NCBI RefSeq assembly: GCF_018271995.1
Contig: NZ_JAGUCO010000015.1
Span: 62,001-126,000, forward strand
DNA from: Carboxylicivirga linearis
Lineage (GTDB): Bacteria; Bacteroidota; Bacteroidia; Bacteroidales; Marinilabiliaceae
Direction of reading: 5' to 3'
Length of the DNA stretch: 64,000 bases
This document shows positions 32,946 to 42,383 of this stretch, piece by piece (position 1 is the stretch's first letter; each line of letters begins with the position of its first letter). The position numbers and the translations under genes are program-made. The notes under the pieces were generated by a model. The model saw nothing but the letters and a program-made list of their open reading frames with translations. It did no database searches and was not told where the DNA came from.

Positions 32946-34901
32946 ATGAGATACCTGATTTTACTAGCCTTCAACTTTTCAGTATTGTTTGTTTCGGCTG
33001 TTAATAAAGAGAAGAGTGAGCCATTTTGGGAAACAAGTCCTGAATATTCTGAGATTTCTTCGGAATATACCGGTGAAAATGTGGTGGGCTTGCTGCTCGA
33101 TGAGAGAAGAGATTATTATCATGATGAGGAAGGTGATATGATTGGAACGCACACCATGCATCGAAAATATAGGTTAAACAACGAAGAATCGATTAATAAT
33201 TTTAATAAGATATCAGTTTCGTTGAGTGATGTGATAGAGGTGCTTGAGATAAGAGCGCGCGTGGTAAAACCTGATGGTAAAATAGTAGAGTTTGATGAAA
33301 ATAATATCAAAGAAATAAAAGAAGAAGGAAGCGGAAATGCATATAAAATTTTTGCGATTGATGGTATTGAAGTGGGTGATGATGTTGAATATTACGTGAT
33401 TAATAAGGTGAGTTATGAGAATTTCGGACGCTTATTTGTCCAGTACGATTACCCTTTTCAGGAGGTCAACTTTGAAATGATTACTCCCAAAACAATACTT
33501 TATGATTTTAAAGGATATAATGGAATAGGTGCGGTTGAGCATACTACACTGGATGATGAGCGAAATTGCTATACATTCAAAAGAAGTAATGTGGATGCTA
33601 TAAAAGGAGAGAAGTTTGCATATAAAACACCGCGTCGTCAGCGCATTGAATATCGTTTAGATTACAATCTGGGAAGAAAGTTAAGTCAATCGTTAACATG
33701 GGATGATGCAGCGCAGCGCATATATGAAATGCTATATCTCAATAACGATGAAAAAGTACTTAAGAAATGGATTAGTGAAATTGGTCAGTTGCCTGCCGAT
33801 GATGTTGAAAAGGTTATTCAAATTGAAGATTTTTTAAAGAGAAATATTTTTATTCGAGAGTTTCATTCGCCTGAATTTGATGATATCAATTTTGTGTATG
33901 AGAACAAAGTAACCAGTAGCAGAGGAATGGCTGGATTAATGGCAAAGCTGTTTAATTATTATGGAATCGATCATCAGGTGGTGCTTACCTCAGAAAGAGA
34001 CAATGTTAAATTCGATCCCGACTTTCAATCATGGAACTACCTGGAGGAATATCTTATCTATATACCAGAGGCAAATAAATATATCGATCCATCGAACTAT
34101 GCATTGCGTTTAGGCTGTTTTAACGGAATGTGCTCTGCCAATTACGGTTTGTTTGTTGAGTTGGTTAATATTGGTGATTTTCAATCGGCCATTGGCAAAA
34201 CAAAGTACATTAAAGCAACCGGAGCCGAAGAAAACTACCATAACATGTATATAAATGTGGTGGTGGAAGTTGATAATGCAATTTCAAAGGTAAATACCTG
34301 GACAGGCTTTAAAGGTTTGAGCGGAGGATTTATTGGCTTGATCTATCAAATGGCCGATGAAGAGCAGAAAAAGAATATGCTTAAAAGCTTGATGACCATT
34401 GAGGCGCCAGAAACTGATATTACTTTGTTGGAGAGGAATGAGCCTCAGGAAGGGCAGGATATGATGGCTGATGCAGAAATGGTGATTCATTCGGAGGTGG
34501 AAACCAACACATTTGTAGAAGAGGCTGGAAACAAATTATTACTTCATATAGGTAATACTATCGGACCGCAGGTAGAAATGTATTTCGAAGATGAACGAAA
34601 TCCCGTTGCCGAAAATCAGTTTAACCGCTCTTATTATCGCGAAATAGAGTTTAGAGTACCGGATGGTTATAAAATAAAAAATCCAGAAGCATCTGTTATT
34701 TCAGTGGTGGAGAAAGAAGGAGAAGAACCAATCTTTATATTTGATTCAAAATACACGTATGAAGGTCAGCAATATAAAGTTATAATTGACGAATACTACA
34801 AAGAGATATACGTACCAGAGGAACATTTTGAAGGTTTTAAAAACGTAGTAAACGCCGCTGCCGATTTTAATAAAGTGGTGCTGGTGTTGGAACCCATCTA
34901 G
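32946..34901 (+). CDS. DUF3857 transglutaminase-like paralogue, catalytic site lost
   Basis: A 651-residue exported protein (signal peptide LILLAFNFSVLFVSA) with the same DUF3857 plus transglutaminase-like layout as its upstream neighbour, 21 bases away. At the position of the catalytic Cys it reads VTSSRGMAGLMAKLF (Ser for Cys, about residue 323), and the His position falls in SWNYLEEYLIYI with no His; the Asp region IDPSNYALRLG is kept. It is therefore probably a non-enzymatic partner, for example a substrate binder or a regulator of the active copy. A strong terminator follows, closing a three-gene operon. Confidence 0.85.
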   Translation: MRYLILLAFNFSVLFVSAVNKEKSEPFWETSPEYSEISSEYTGENVVGLLLDERRDYYHDEEGDMIGTHTMHRKYRLNNEESINNFNKISVSLSDVIEVLEIRARVVKPDGKIVEFDENNIKEIKEEGSGNAYKIFAIDGIEVGDDVEYYVINKVSYENFGRLFVQYDYPFQEVNFEMITPKTILYDFKGYNGIGAVEHTTLDDERNCYTFKRSNVDAIKGEKFAYKTPRRQRIEYRLDYNLGRKLSQSLTWDDAAQRIYEMLYLNNDEKVLKKWISEIGQLPADDVEKVIQIEDFLKRNIFIREFHSPEFDDINFVYENKVTSSRGMAGLMAKLFNYYGIDHQVVLTSERDNVKFDPDFQSWNYLEEYLIYIPEANKYIDPSNYALRLGCFNGMCSANYGLFVELVNIGDFQSAIGKTKYIKATGAEENYHNMYINVVVEVDNAISKVNTWTGFKGLSGGFIGLIYQMADEEQKKNMLKSLMTIEAPETDITLLERNEPQEGQDMMADAEMVIHSEVETNTFVEEAGNKLLLHIGNTIGPQVEMYFEDERNPVAENQFNRSYYREIEFRVPDGYKIKNPEASVISVVEKEGEEPIFIFDSKYTYEGQQYKVIIDEYYKEIYVPEEHFEGFKNVVNAAADFNKVVLVLEPI

Positions 34902-34955
34902 GAAATCTGTTGAAGTATTAATGTCTTTCGTTTTTTCTGAAATAAAAATCTATAG

Positions 34956-34992
34956 AACCACCCGTACTGAAATATTGATGGGTGGTTTTTTA
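34956..34992 (+). terminator. Rho-independent terminator after the transglutaminase operon
   Basis: AACCACCC (34956-34963) and GGGTGGTT (34980-34987) form a perfect stem and are followed by TTTTTATT. Confidence 0.85.
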
Positions 34993-35135
34993 TTATAAAT
35001 ATATTGATATACAAAATAAAAAGAGTAAATGATACAATATAGTTTACATTATTAGGTTATTATTGTTAAAGTATATCTGCCTATGAACTAATTCTACATC
35101 ATTTTTCAATTAATTAAGTTTAACCTAAAATTAAA

Positions 35136-35792
35136 ATGATGAGAAAATTAATTCTAATGTTTACACTGCTAATAATAGCCTTGTGTTCATGCGAAAAGGA
35201 TGATCATAGTGTAAATAATTTAAAGTCTGATTACATACCTATGGCTGTTGGTAATTATTGGATCTATGAGACATATAACACAAATACTTTAGGAGAAGAG
35301 AGAAAACAATCTTATGTTGATAGTGTTGTAATTGTTAAGGATACATTAGTTAATGGTGATATTTTTTATAAGTATGAGTATTTTAAAATACACAACCAAC
35401 AGTCAACTCTAGAAAGAACTTTATACTATAGAGATTCATGTAAGTATTTAATAGATATCCAAGGTAGGAAATTGTTCTCTGAAAATAATTTTAACGATAC
35501 GTTGAGGTATCATAATTATGTAGGTGAAGTTGATACTATATATACTTCAAGTTATAAAATGGAAGCTTTTAATGATATAGTTGATATTCCTGCAGGGACT
35601 TTTAGCGATGTATTGAATTTTAAAGGTACTGTATATTGTAATCCAAGATACACTGAAATTCCAAATCCCAGGTATACACATAATTATTATGCAAGGAATG
35701 TAGGACTTATATTTGAATCCTATTCTTATGTGTTTTCAGGTGAGAGGCTAGAGAAGAAGTTAGTCCGATATGAATTAGTTGGTGATAAGTAG
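35136..35792 (+). CDS. Lipoprotein of unknown function
   Basis: A 218-residue lipoprotein with signal peptide LILMFTLLIIALCSC and an acidic-basic linker (EKDDHSVNN). The mature part begins YIPMAVGNYWIYETYNTNTL, a beginning shared by many small Bacteroidota lipoproteins, and is beta-rich with several Tyr/Asp motifs (VDSVVIVKDTLVNGDIFYKY). I recognise no enzyme motif. Starts at 35136 and 35139 are adjacent. It is monocistronic between two terminators. Envelope location is likely; its function is not known. Confidence 0.65.
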   Translation: MMRKLILMFTLLIIALCSCEKDDHSVNNLKSDYIPMAVGNYWIYETYNTNTLGEERKQSYVDSVVIVKDTLVNGDIFYKYEYFKIHNQQSTLERTLYYRDSCKYLIDIQGRKLFSENNFNDTLRYHNYVGEVDTIYTSSYKMEAFNDIVDIPAGTFSDVLNFKGTVYCNPRYTEIPNPRYTHNYYARNVGLIFESYSYVFSGERLEKKLVRYELVGDK

Positions 35793-35828
35793 GATTTGTT
35801 TTTTGGGAAACACATTGGTAAAATAACT

Positions 35829-35868
35829 ATCGCCCCTCAGTTAAATAAAACGAGGGGCGATTGATTTT
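35829..35868 (+). terminator. Rho-independent terminator
   Basis: Perfect 10-base arms ATCGCCCCTC (35829-35838) and GAGGGGCGAT (35852-35861) are followed by TGATTTTTA. It ends the lipoprotein transcript. The remaining sequence up to the AraC gene at 36144 shows nothing recognisable. Confidence 0.85.
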
Positions 35869-36143
35869 TATAGGTTTATGATCTCGATATTCTAAATCCC
35901 AAACCGAACATTCATAGGCTTCAGATAAAAAGCTAATGCTTAAAGTAAAAGATCAATAAGTCAGGGCAGAAATTAAAAGTAACCAACAAAAAATCATTAT
36001 AGTAATTATAATATTTATTGTCTGATAGAAAGTTTGCCTGTATTTACTAAACGTTAGTCTTATTCAAGGGGGTATTGCTGTAAAATCACAGTTAATTTAT
36101 CTTGTAGATAATTAAAAAAGCAGGGGTGTTGTTACTTTTGGGT

Positions 36144-36893
36144 ATGTTTTGGGATTATAAGGAAAGATATCCAAAAGGGATTTTAAGTGATTTTGTGCAT
36201 TGTTTCTGGCAATATAAAAATGTTGATTCAGAAATACAATATAGCATATTACCTGATGGTTTCTTTGAAGTAATAGCTGAATTTGATACAAATGGTTTAA
36301 TGGGTGTTAAACTTAAAGGTTTATGGACAAAACCTAAACCAGTTACTATTTCTTCTTCAATCATCGTTTTTGGTGTACGACTAAAACTGTCGGCAGCTGA
36401 ATATTTGATGGATGAATCCATTCGTACGTTGTTGAATACAACTAGAAGCTTACCATTTGACTTTTGGAATATAGATACCTATTTAGATAAAGGATTTGAT
36501 ATGTTTATTGAGGATTTATCTAATCTGTTGACAGAAAAATTAAAAAATGGTAAGGAGGTAGATGCCAGAAAAGTAAAACTGTTTAATCTTGTTTACGAAA
36601 ATATTTCTCAAAGTGTAGAAGAAATTTCTGATTATGTGGGGTGGAGCAGTAGGCAAATTAACAGATACTTCAATAATCAGTTAGGATGTCAGCTTAAAGA
36701 AGTATTAAATATAGTTCGGTGTCAGACAACATTTAAATATATTGCTGACGGCATTTATACTGCCCAAAAAGGTTTCTACGACCAGTCGCATTTTATAAAA
36801 GAAATTAAAAGATACTGCGGAGTGACTCCCAAAGAACTCAATAAAAACGAAAACGACCGATTTTTACAATTGTCAACCATTTCTGATAAATAA
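36144..36893 (+). CDS. AraC family transcriptional regulator
   Basis: A 249-residue regulator with a C-terminal AraC-type double helix-turn-helix (SVEEISDYVGWSSRQINRYF and FYDQSHFIKEIKRYCGVTPK). The N-terminal domain (FVHCFWQYKNVDSEIQYSIL, PDGFFEVIAEF) resembles the DUF6597-type sensor module common in this phylum. The start at 36144 (MFWDYKERYPKG) fits the family; an earlier GTG in the same frame adds only hydrophobic residues. It lies between a lipoprotein gene and a T9SS cargo gene, with no obvious operon partner. Its ligand and targets are unknown. Confidence 0.82.
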   Translation: MFWDYKERYPKGILSDFVHCFWQYKNVDSEIQYSILPDGFFEVIAEFDTNGLMGVKLKGLWTKPKPVTISSSIIVFGVRLKLSAAEYLMDESIRTLLNTTRSLPFDFWNIDTYLDKGFDMFIEDLSNLLTEKLKNGKEVDARKVKLFNLVYENISQSVEEISDYVGWSSRQINRYFNNQLGCQLKEVLNIVRCQTTFKYIADGIYTAQKGFYDQSHFIKEIKRYCGVTPKELNKNENDRFLQLSTISDK

Positions 36894-36999
36894 ATTTACC
36901 GAGTCAAAAATAGGTGTAAATACCTTTTGAAAATTGGATGATTAACCAATCTATATACACCTGTTTGCCTGTAGATTATTGACTCTAAATTTATATAAT

Positions 37000-38343
37000 A
37001 TGAAACAAACATTTACTTTATCTATCTTATTGTTGGTGGTGTCATTGTCCTTTGGGCAAAGTAACACGCAAAGGAGTTTTAAAAACATATTCAGAAAAGA
37101 AAAACAACACTGTAAAGCATTTGCTCGTCTGGGATCTAATGTAAAAGTTCATTCATTAAAATCAACCCAGGCATTTCAGCAAAAGTTGGATTATAGTATT
37201 GAAGATGGTAAATATCAAGATGATGACTGGACCGTTTATACTAGAAGTGATTATTATTATAATGATGATAATCAGGTGTCTGAAGTTATCGGATATAGAG
37301 AATTAGATAATGGAGAAAAGGACTATAATTACAAATACACCTACACTTATGATGATAATAAGATGTATTATCTGGAGTTCTGGTGGGATAATGAAACAAA
37401 TGGTTGGAGCACCTCGGCCTATTACCGAGAAGAATATACCTATGATACAGATGGTAAATTAACTAACTATCTTGGGAAATATAGAGAAAATGGAGCCTGG
37501 TTAGATGATTATCGAATCACATATAATCATAATGTCAATGGTTATCTGATATCTGAAGTATATGAGTACTACGAATACGATGCTAATTTAGAGAAAGGAG
37601 AATGGTTGGTGGATGAATCATTGGATATTGCCCGAAATGCAGATGGAAAAATTACTTCTATTACGGCAGAAATGATAGAGGATGATTCAGATGAGTATGT
37701 AACTTTAACAACTAAAGCTGAAGGTGGAGTTACTTATAATGCCAATGGTGATTTAATACAACTAATTATTGGGTTTACCGATAATGGAGTGTGGGTTAAT
37801 ACTCTAAAGTTAGTGATGGAATTTGATGATAATGGCAATTGCTTAAGCGATAAGAGTTATAACTATGGCGATACTGATTGGGAAGAAGAAATGGCCGAAG
37901 GTACTGAATTTACATATTACTTAAATTATGATTTCTCTGAAGTAATGGGTATTCCCAAATCGATGTATTATGATTCTTTTTACTTTACGATGAATAATAT
38001 AATGCATACGGATACTGAGTATTGGAGTGATGATGATGATACATATGGAATTGATCGAACAACCTATTATTATTCAGATATTGTTTCAACAGGAGTAGAA
38101 AATATTGAAAGTGCTGATATAATATTATATCCAAATCCGGTTGAATCAAATCTACAAGTTAGCTTTTCGTCAAACTCAAATACAGCAGGTTTAATGTTGT
38201 ATAATATTAGTGGTGAATTGATTTTTTCAAAAGAAGTAGCAGGTGAAGAATCTATTAATATCGAAGCATTAAGTAGTGGTATTTATATCTATAAGATTAC
38301 TGTTGATGGTGATTCAAAAAACGGTAAACTGATTAAAAAATAA
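37000..38343 (+). CDS. Secreted protein with T9SS C-terminal sorting domain
   Basis: A 447-residue protein: signal peptide (LSILLLVVSLSFGQ), a Tyr/Asp/Glu-rich central region built from YD-like strands (YNYKYTYTYDDNKMYYLEFW), and a type A T9SS sorting domain at the C-terminus (IILYPNPVESNLQV to SGIYIYKITVDGDSKNGKLI). It should be exported across the outer membrane and attached to or released from the cell surface. The YD-like stretches recall Rhs-type repeats but lack the canonical GxxRYxYDxxGRL core. Its start at 37000 is set by the signal peptide. Function unknown. Confidence 0.78.
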   Translation: MKQTFTLSILLLVVSLSFGQSNTQRSFKNIFRKEKQHCKAFARLGSNVKVHSLKSTQAFQQKLDYSIEDGKYQDDDWTVYTRSDYYYNDDNQVSEVIGYRELDNGEKDYNYKYTYTYDDNKMYYLEFWWDNETNGWSTSAYYREEYTYDTDGKLTNYLGKYRENGAWLDDYRITYNHNVNGYLISEVYEYYEYDANLEKGEWLVDESLDIARNADGKITSITAEMIEDDSDEYVTLTTKAEGGVTYNANGDLIQLIIGFTDNGVWVNTLKLVMEFDDNGNCLSDKSYNYGDTDWEEEMAEGTEFTYYLNYDFSEVMGIPKSMYYDSFYFTMNNIMHTDTEYWSDDDDTYGIDRTTYYYSDIVSTGVENIESADIILYPNPVESNLQVSFSSNSNTAGLMLYNISGELIFSKEVAGEESINIEALSSGIYIYKITVDGDSKNGKLIKK

Positions 38344-38380
38344 AATTGTGTAGTACTAGAATCAAGCTTTAATTTGATAG

Positions 38381-38418
38381 CCTCCCGCAATTTATTTCTA
38401 ATTGCGGGAGGTTTTTTT
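38381..38418. terminator. Bidirectional terminator between the T9SS cargo gene and fkp
   Basis: Perfect 12-base arms CCTCCCGCAATT (38381-38392) and AATTGCGGGAGG (38400-38411), with seven T after on the plus strand and A-rich sequence on the other side. It separates convergent genes ending at 38343 and 38420. Confidence 0.85.
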
Positions 38419-38419
38419 A

Positions 38420-41278
38420 TTACGATCTTGAAATCCTAAAACCAGATTGACTGATATCCATTTTTACAAAGCGGGCACGGTCGTTAATTGGATTGTTTGT
38501 AAGCGTATTTTTAATGCGGGCTGCAGCTTCAGGATCTTTGGCACAAATTACCATAAAGCCTCCGCCGCCGGCACCCAGGAGTTTATGTCCTAAGGCCAAA
38601 TCATCAATTTGGTCAACAATCTTTTGCACTTCTGCAGTATTTACTCCTGAATCAAGCATCTGATTCAATTTCCACGAGTGGCGAACCATCTTACCGGTTG
38701 CTTCAAAATCATAACGCTGAATGGCATCGGCAGTGCGATAAGCGTGCTGTTTAATCTCCTGCAAAGTACGCAAGCGTTGCCCTTCATTTAAAAACATTCC
38801 ACTTACGATATCCTGTAATACATTCTTTGCAACGCGAGTGATTCCGGTATAATACAACAACCAGTTTTCTTTATAATCGGTTCCGGTAAATACCTGGTCA
38901 GGCAGCCAGCGAACATTCATCTTTTCCTGTGTTCCGGGTTCTGATTCCAATAATTTCACTCCCGGTAGAATTCCGCCATACTGATCCTGCCATCCGCCAC
39001 CGGTTGTTAATAATTGCTCTAGTATTAATGTTCGATGACAGATTGTTTGGTGATCCCAACTCAGACTTGCAAAATCGGCTAAAGTACCTAAAAGTGTTGC
39101 AGCCAGTATCGAACTTGTTCCCAAGCCCGATCCTTTCGGTATGGCTGCCAGCATTGATATTTCAAAACCGCCTCCGAATTCGTTTAATTGTTGTTCGAGC
39201 GAGCTGAATTGTAATCCGCAAAAATCGGGATGAAATCCCGCCAGACACAATGCTGCTTTAGGTATCGAAAAGGCTGATCCTACTTTATTATAATTGGCTA
39301 ATTCTTCGTATGATGTAATCACTTCTGAAACTCCATTGTCGATTGATCGAAGCGTAATCTTTTTCTCGGATGATAAACGAATATAAGCCTGAATAGGAGG
39401 CTGCTCATTAAGTTCAACTGCCAAATTCATTACACTTCCTCCATACTGCATACAGAACGGAGGTGTATCAGCCCAACCTCCAGCTAAATCCAGACGGGCA
39501 GGACTGCGTCCCCAGATAATCTGATCGGAATAAATGTTTAATTGTGGAACAACTTTATGTTCTGATGATTCAGATATAATATTCTGAAGCAATGAAAAAG
39601 CCTTTTGTTCTTCTACTGTTCCGTCCTGTCCCTTGTTTTTATTCACCTCGGAGCGAAACATATAATCACGGAAGCGAATCATCGGCGATACAGTCTCAGG
39701 AATCGGAGCAGGTATCTCCAAGTTGTTTTGAGCAAACTCTTTAGCTGTTTTCTTCAGGTCAGCCTGGTAAAAAACGCTTCGTGAATAGTTGTTGGCTAAG
39801 AAGGTGAGATTTATTTTTCTGAATTGTTTACGTTGTTGATTAGCTCGAGCCAGATTTGCGCGGGCACTGATCTGATCAGCAGATATTCTTTCTGAATTCA
39901 GCCATAATGCTTTTGCTGTTTCGTCATTGGAAGAATTAATCAACCAGTTGATTAGATCCTGATTTAAGTTTTCTGGTTTAATCAACGGAAAAATGTTGGC
40001 AGCCTGCAGATCAGATGTATTTCCAAAATCTACATCGTCGAAAAGTATACCTCTATCCTTGAGCCAGCTGTTAAAAGGTTGCCCCATCCATAAGGTTGAG
40101 TCATCAGATAAATCACCTCTGAAAGCATCGTCAATTCCATAGGGGCGGATGCATATTAAATCATCACCAACAGGAACAATATCAATACATATGCCCGCCG
40201 GAATATCAAGATTCCAATTGTTCTCTGGAATTCCGGTCAGAACATGGTTGTGATGTAAACACCAGCCTGACGGAATATGACTGTTTTCGATCCAGATATT
40301 TTTATGGTTGCTGTTCCAACTAATTTCTGTCAAGGCATTTTGCACAAACAGCGAAGGATGTGCTTTTACTTTATTATGCCAGATGTTCCTCTGATCTTGA
40401 ACCCGATTCTGAATTTTTTCGGTTGAGGTAATCAATTCGCGGGATGTTCCAAAGTGGTAGAATTCACCTTTTTCAAGTGGAAGAATAGCAACTGATAATT
40501 CATTTATCTCATCGTCGTTTTGTTTTGGATGATCGCCGAGGCAAGTGCCAAACGAACTGTATAAATCGTAAAAATCAGGAATCTCTTTACTGAATTTGTT
40601 ATCGGTCCAGCCACTCTTTTTCATCAGTAATTCAATAGCACGGTCGCTCAAAATCCATACGCCGATATCCATCATAAACAAATGGCTTCCTGTTAACTCT
40701 TCAATTTCCTGATGTGACGGTTTCTGCAACATAAAATCCAATAGTTGTGGATTATGACGAGGCGTAAAAAACACCCCGTGACGCGATGCCAGATGTTGAT
40801 CAACCCAAATACCCAAACAAACCACATCGGCTTTTGGCAATTCAAACGGAAGATCATCAGCTAAAATCATCACATCGCCACTGGCAATTAAAGTATTCTG
40901 ATTTTCATTGGAAGCTTCCATCAACTTATCCAGAAGTGGAGTTTGCAAATCTAATAAAGTCTGATCCAGACTCTGCCCGCGACTCCATCTGAAAACAGGT
41001 ATTGGAGATAGCACCTTACCTGCAGGTGCATATGCGGGTAAACGTCGGCTTTGTCCTCCTGCATGTATAATTATTTTCTTTTCGATGCCCAGATAATCCT
41101 CAATGCTTGGTTGCGTTTGAGTTCTAAAATGTTCAGCCAAAAGGTGTGCTGTTCCGCCACCTGAACCAATCTTAGTGCCGGCAGGATCGGAGGCTACAAA
41201 CCATTCTTCAGTTGAATGTTTTGTAATGTCATGAAAAACAGAAACCAAATTTTCCGGTAAGGAAAGAAGATATTTCAT
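38420..41278 (-). CDS. fkp: Bifunctional fucokinase / GDP-fucose pyrophosphorylase (Fkp)
   Basis: A 952-residue cytoplasmic enzyme that converts L-fucose to fucose-1-phosphate and then GDP-fucose, allowing fucose to be placed on surface glycans. The N-terminal half is the nucleotidyltransferase (IIHAGGQSRRLPAYAPAGKV, about 70-95); the C-terminal half is a GHMP kinase with the substrate motif PARLDLAGGWADTPP, the ATP loop PKGSGLGTSSILAATLLG and LLGAGGGGFMVIC. The length is close to the Bacteroides fragilis enzyme. It is transcribed away from fucI, next to an AraC-family gene, tying salvage and catabolism of fucose together. Confidence 0.95.
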   Translation of the reverse strand: MKYLLSLPENLVSVFHDITKHSTEEWFVASDPAGTKIGSGGGTAHLLAEHFRTQTQPSIEDYLGIEKKIIIHAGGQSRRLPAYAPAGKVLSPIPVFRWSRGQSLDQTLLDLQTPLLDKLMEASNENQNTLIASGDVMILADDLPFELPKADVVCLGIWVDQHLASRHGVFFTPRHNPQLLDFMLQKPSHQEIEELTGSHLFMMDIGVWILSDRAIELLMKKSGWTDNKFSKEIPDFYDLYSSFGTCLGDHPKQNDDEINELSVAILPLEKGEFYHFGTSRELITSTEKIQNRVQDQRNIWHNKVKAHPSLFVQNALTEISWNSNHKNIWIENSHIPSGWCLHHNHVLTGIPENNWNLDIPAGICIDIVPVGDDLICIRPYGIDDAFRGDLSDDSTLWMGQPFNSWLKDRGILFDDVDFGNTSDLQAANIFPLIKPENLNQDLINWLINSSNDETAKALWLNSERISADQISARANLARANQQRKQFRKINLTFLANNYSRSVFYQADLKKTAKEFAQNNLEIPAPIPETVSPMIRFRDYMFRSEVNKNKGQDGTVEEQKAFSLLQNIISESSEHKVVPQLNIYSDQIIWGRSPARLDLAGGWADTPPFCMQYGGSVMNLAVELNEQPPIQAYIRLSSEKKITLRSIDNGVSEVITSYEELANYNKVGSAFSIPKAALCLAGFHPDFCGLQFSSLEQQLNEFGGGFEISMLAAIPKGSGLGTSSILAATLLGTLADFASLSWDHQTICHRTLILEQLLTTGGGWQDQYGGILPGVKLLESEPGTQEKMNVRWLPDQVFTGTDYKENWLLYYTGITRVAKNVLQDIVSGMFLNEGQRLRTLQEIKQHAYRTADAIQRYDFEATGKMVRHSWKLNQMLDSGVNTAEVQKIVDQIDDLALGHKLLGAGGGGFMVICAKDPEAAARIKNTLTNNPINDRARFVKMDISQSGFRISRS

Positions 41279-41368
41279 TATTGATAGGATCTAAAAATTA
41301 AAACTATAGAGTCGGGATAAACGGAATGCTAAGATAGGTAAATATTGAAAATTAAGATTGGCTTTGTT

Positions 41369-42274
41369 TTAGCTAATCTTAAATTCATTTCTGTATTTAG
41401 CTGGCGACATAGCTGTTACTTGTTTAAATATTCTTGTGAAATGATAGCGGTTGGCAAATCCCGTTTTTGTGGCAATTTCATCAATACTGTCATTGGAGTG
41501 ATGCAATTGTACACATGCATTATTAATGCGTTTTTGCCTTACGTAGGTTTGCGGCGATATACCTGTCTCCTGTTTAAATAATCGGGTAAACGTATTAGTT
41601 GCTAACCTGCATTTTTCAGCCAGAATGCTGTTTGATAGTTCTGAACTAAGATTGCTTTCGATGTAATTTAGTGCTTTCAATATATGATAATTACTTGTAA
41701 GTAATTCCCAGTTTTGCTCCTTAATCTCCGACAGTAAATCAATAATTAAAGATTGAATAGTAAGCAGTGTGTAAAAACTAAACTGTGTATTATCCACACT
41801 CAAATGCTTTGTTATTATATTTATTTTCTCTTTTATATGATAGGTTAGATCAAAAGTGAAAATACCGGCCGATACATTGTCATAAGGGGTGCCTATATTA
41901 AAATGAATGTATAGGTGCTCAATAAAGTCTTTATGCAGGTTTAAAAATGAATACTCAGAATTAATTCTTCCTCCTTTTAAATTGTATCCTTTTAATGGAA
42001 TTTTATGATCAAACAAATGGGTGGAATAGGAGGTGTTAGGTGCAATCAGATAAATTTTATCTGGAAGTAATTCCGTGGTGATATCTCCGGATTTAATGAA
42101 GGCGCCTTTTTTATTATTGTAATAAATTCTCCAGTACGGAAACGATAATTCCTTGTATTCCCATCTTTCAAGCCACCAGTAACGACAGCAAAGTATCTGC
42201 AGGTTATATTTAGGAAAGTGCTGTAATATATCCGAAGGATCGCCTTTGTAGGGTAGCTGATTTGGGGCTTTCAT
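41369..42274 (-). CDS. AraC family regulator, probable fucose regulator
   Basis: A 301-residue regulator with an N-terminal cupin-like sensor (about 1-180) and a C-terminal AraC helix-turn-helix pair (NSILAEKCRLATNTFTRLFK and SIDEIATKTGFANRYHFTRI). The start at 42274 (MKAPNQLPYKGDPSD) is close behind a TATATTTG box on this strand; an ATG nine codons earlier is possible. It is divergent from fucI and followed by fkp, so control of fucose genes is likely. It is not a GntR-type FucR like the one known from Bacteroides thetaiotaomicron, so I do not give it a symbol. Confidence 0.82.
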   Translation of the reverse strand: MKAPNQLPYKGDPSDILQHFPKYNLQILCCRYWWLERWEYKELSFPYWRIYYNNKKGAFIKSGDITTELLPDKIYLIAPNTSYSTHLFDHKIPLKGYNLKGGRINSEYSFLNLHKDFIEHLYIHFNIGTPYDNVSAGIFTFDLTYHIKEKINIITKHLSVDNTQFSFYTLLTIQSLIIDLLSEIKEQNWELLTSNYHILKALNYIESNLSSELSNSILAEKCRLATNTFTRLFKQETGISPQTYVRQKRINNACVQLHHSNDSIDEIATKTGFANRYHFTRIFKQVTAMSPAKYRNEFKIS

Positions 42275-42298
42275 TTTGTATGTTGTTTCAAATAGATA

Positions 42299-42306
42299 CA
42301 AATATA
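42299..42306 (-). promoter_or_regulatory. -7 promoter box for the AraC-type regulator (TATATTTG on minus strand)
   Basis: The plus strand reads CAAATATA, which is TATATTTG on the minus strand and fits TAnnTTTG. It lies 25 bases before the chosen ATG at 42274. Confidence 0.45.
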
Positions 42307-42383
42307 CAAATATTGGATATTTTATTTTATCCAGTTAAATATCATTTTTGAATGAATCAGTTACAACTAAATTTCAAGTAAAA

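Noticed and set aside
37000-38343. Rhs/polymorphic toxin
   Set aside because: Tyr/Asp-rich strands resemble YD repeats but lack the canonical core and any toxin tip; the C-terminus is a T9SS sorting domain.
41345-41581. Plus-strand frame opposite the AraC regulator
   Set aside because: Shadow of the minus-strand helix-turn-helix coding region, which has clear family motifs.
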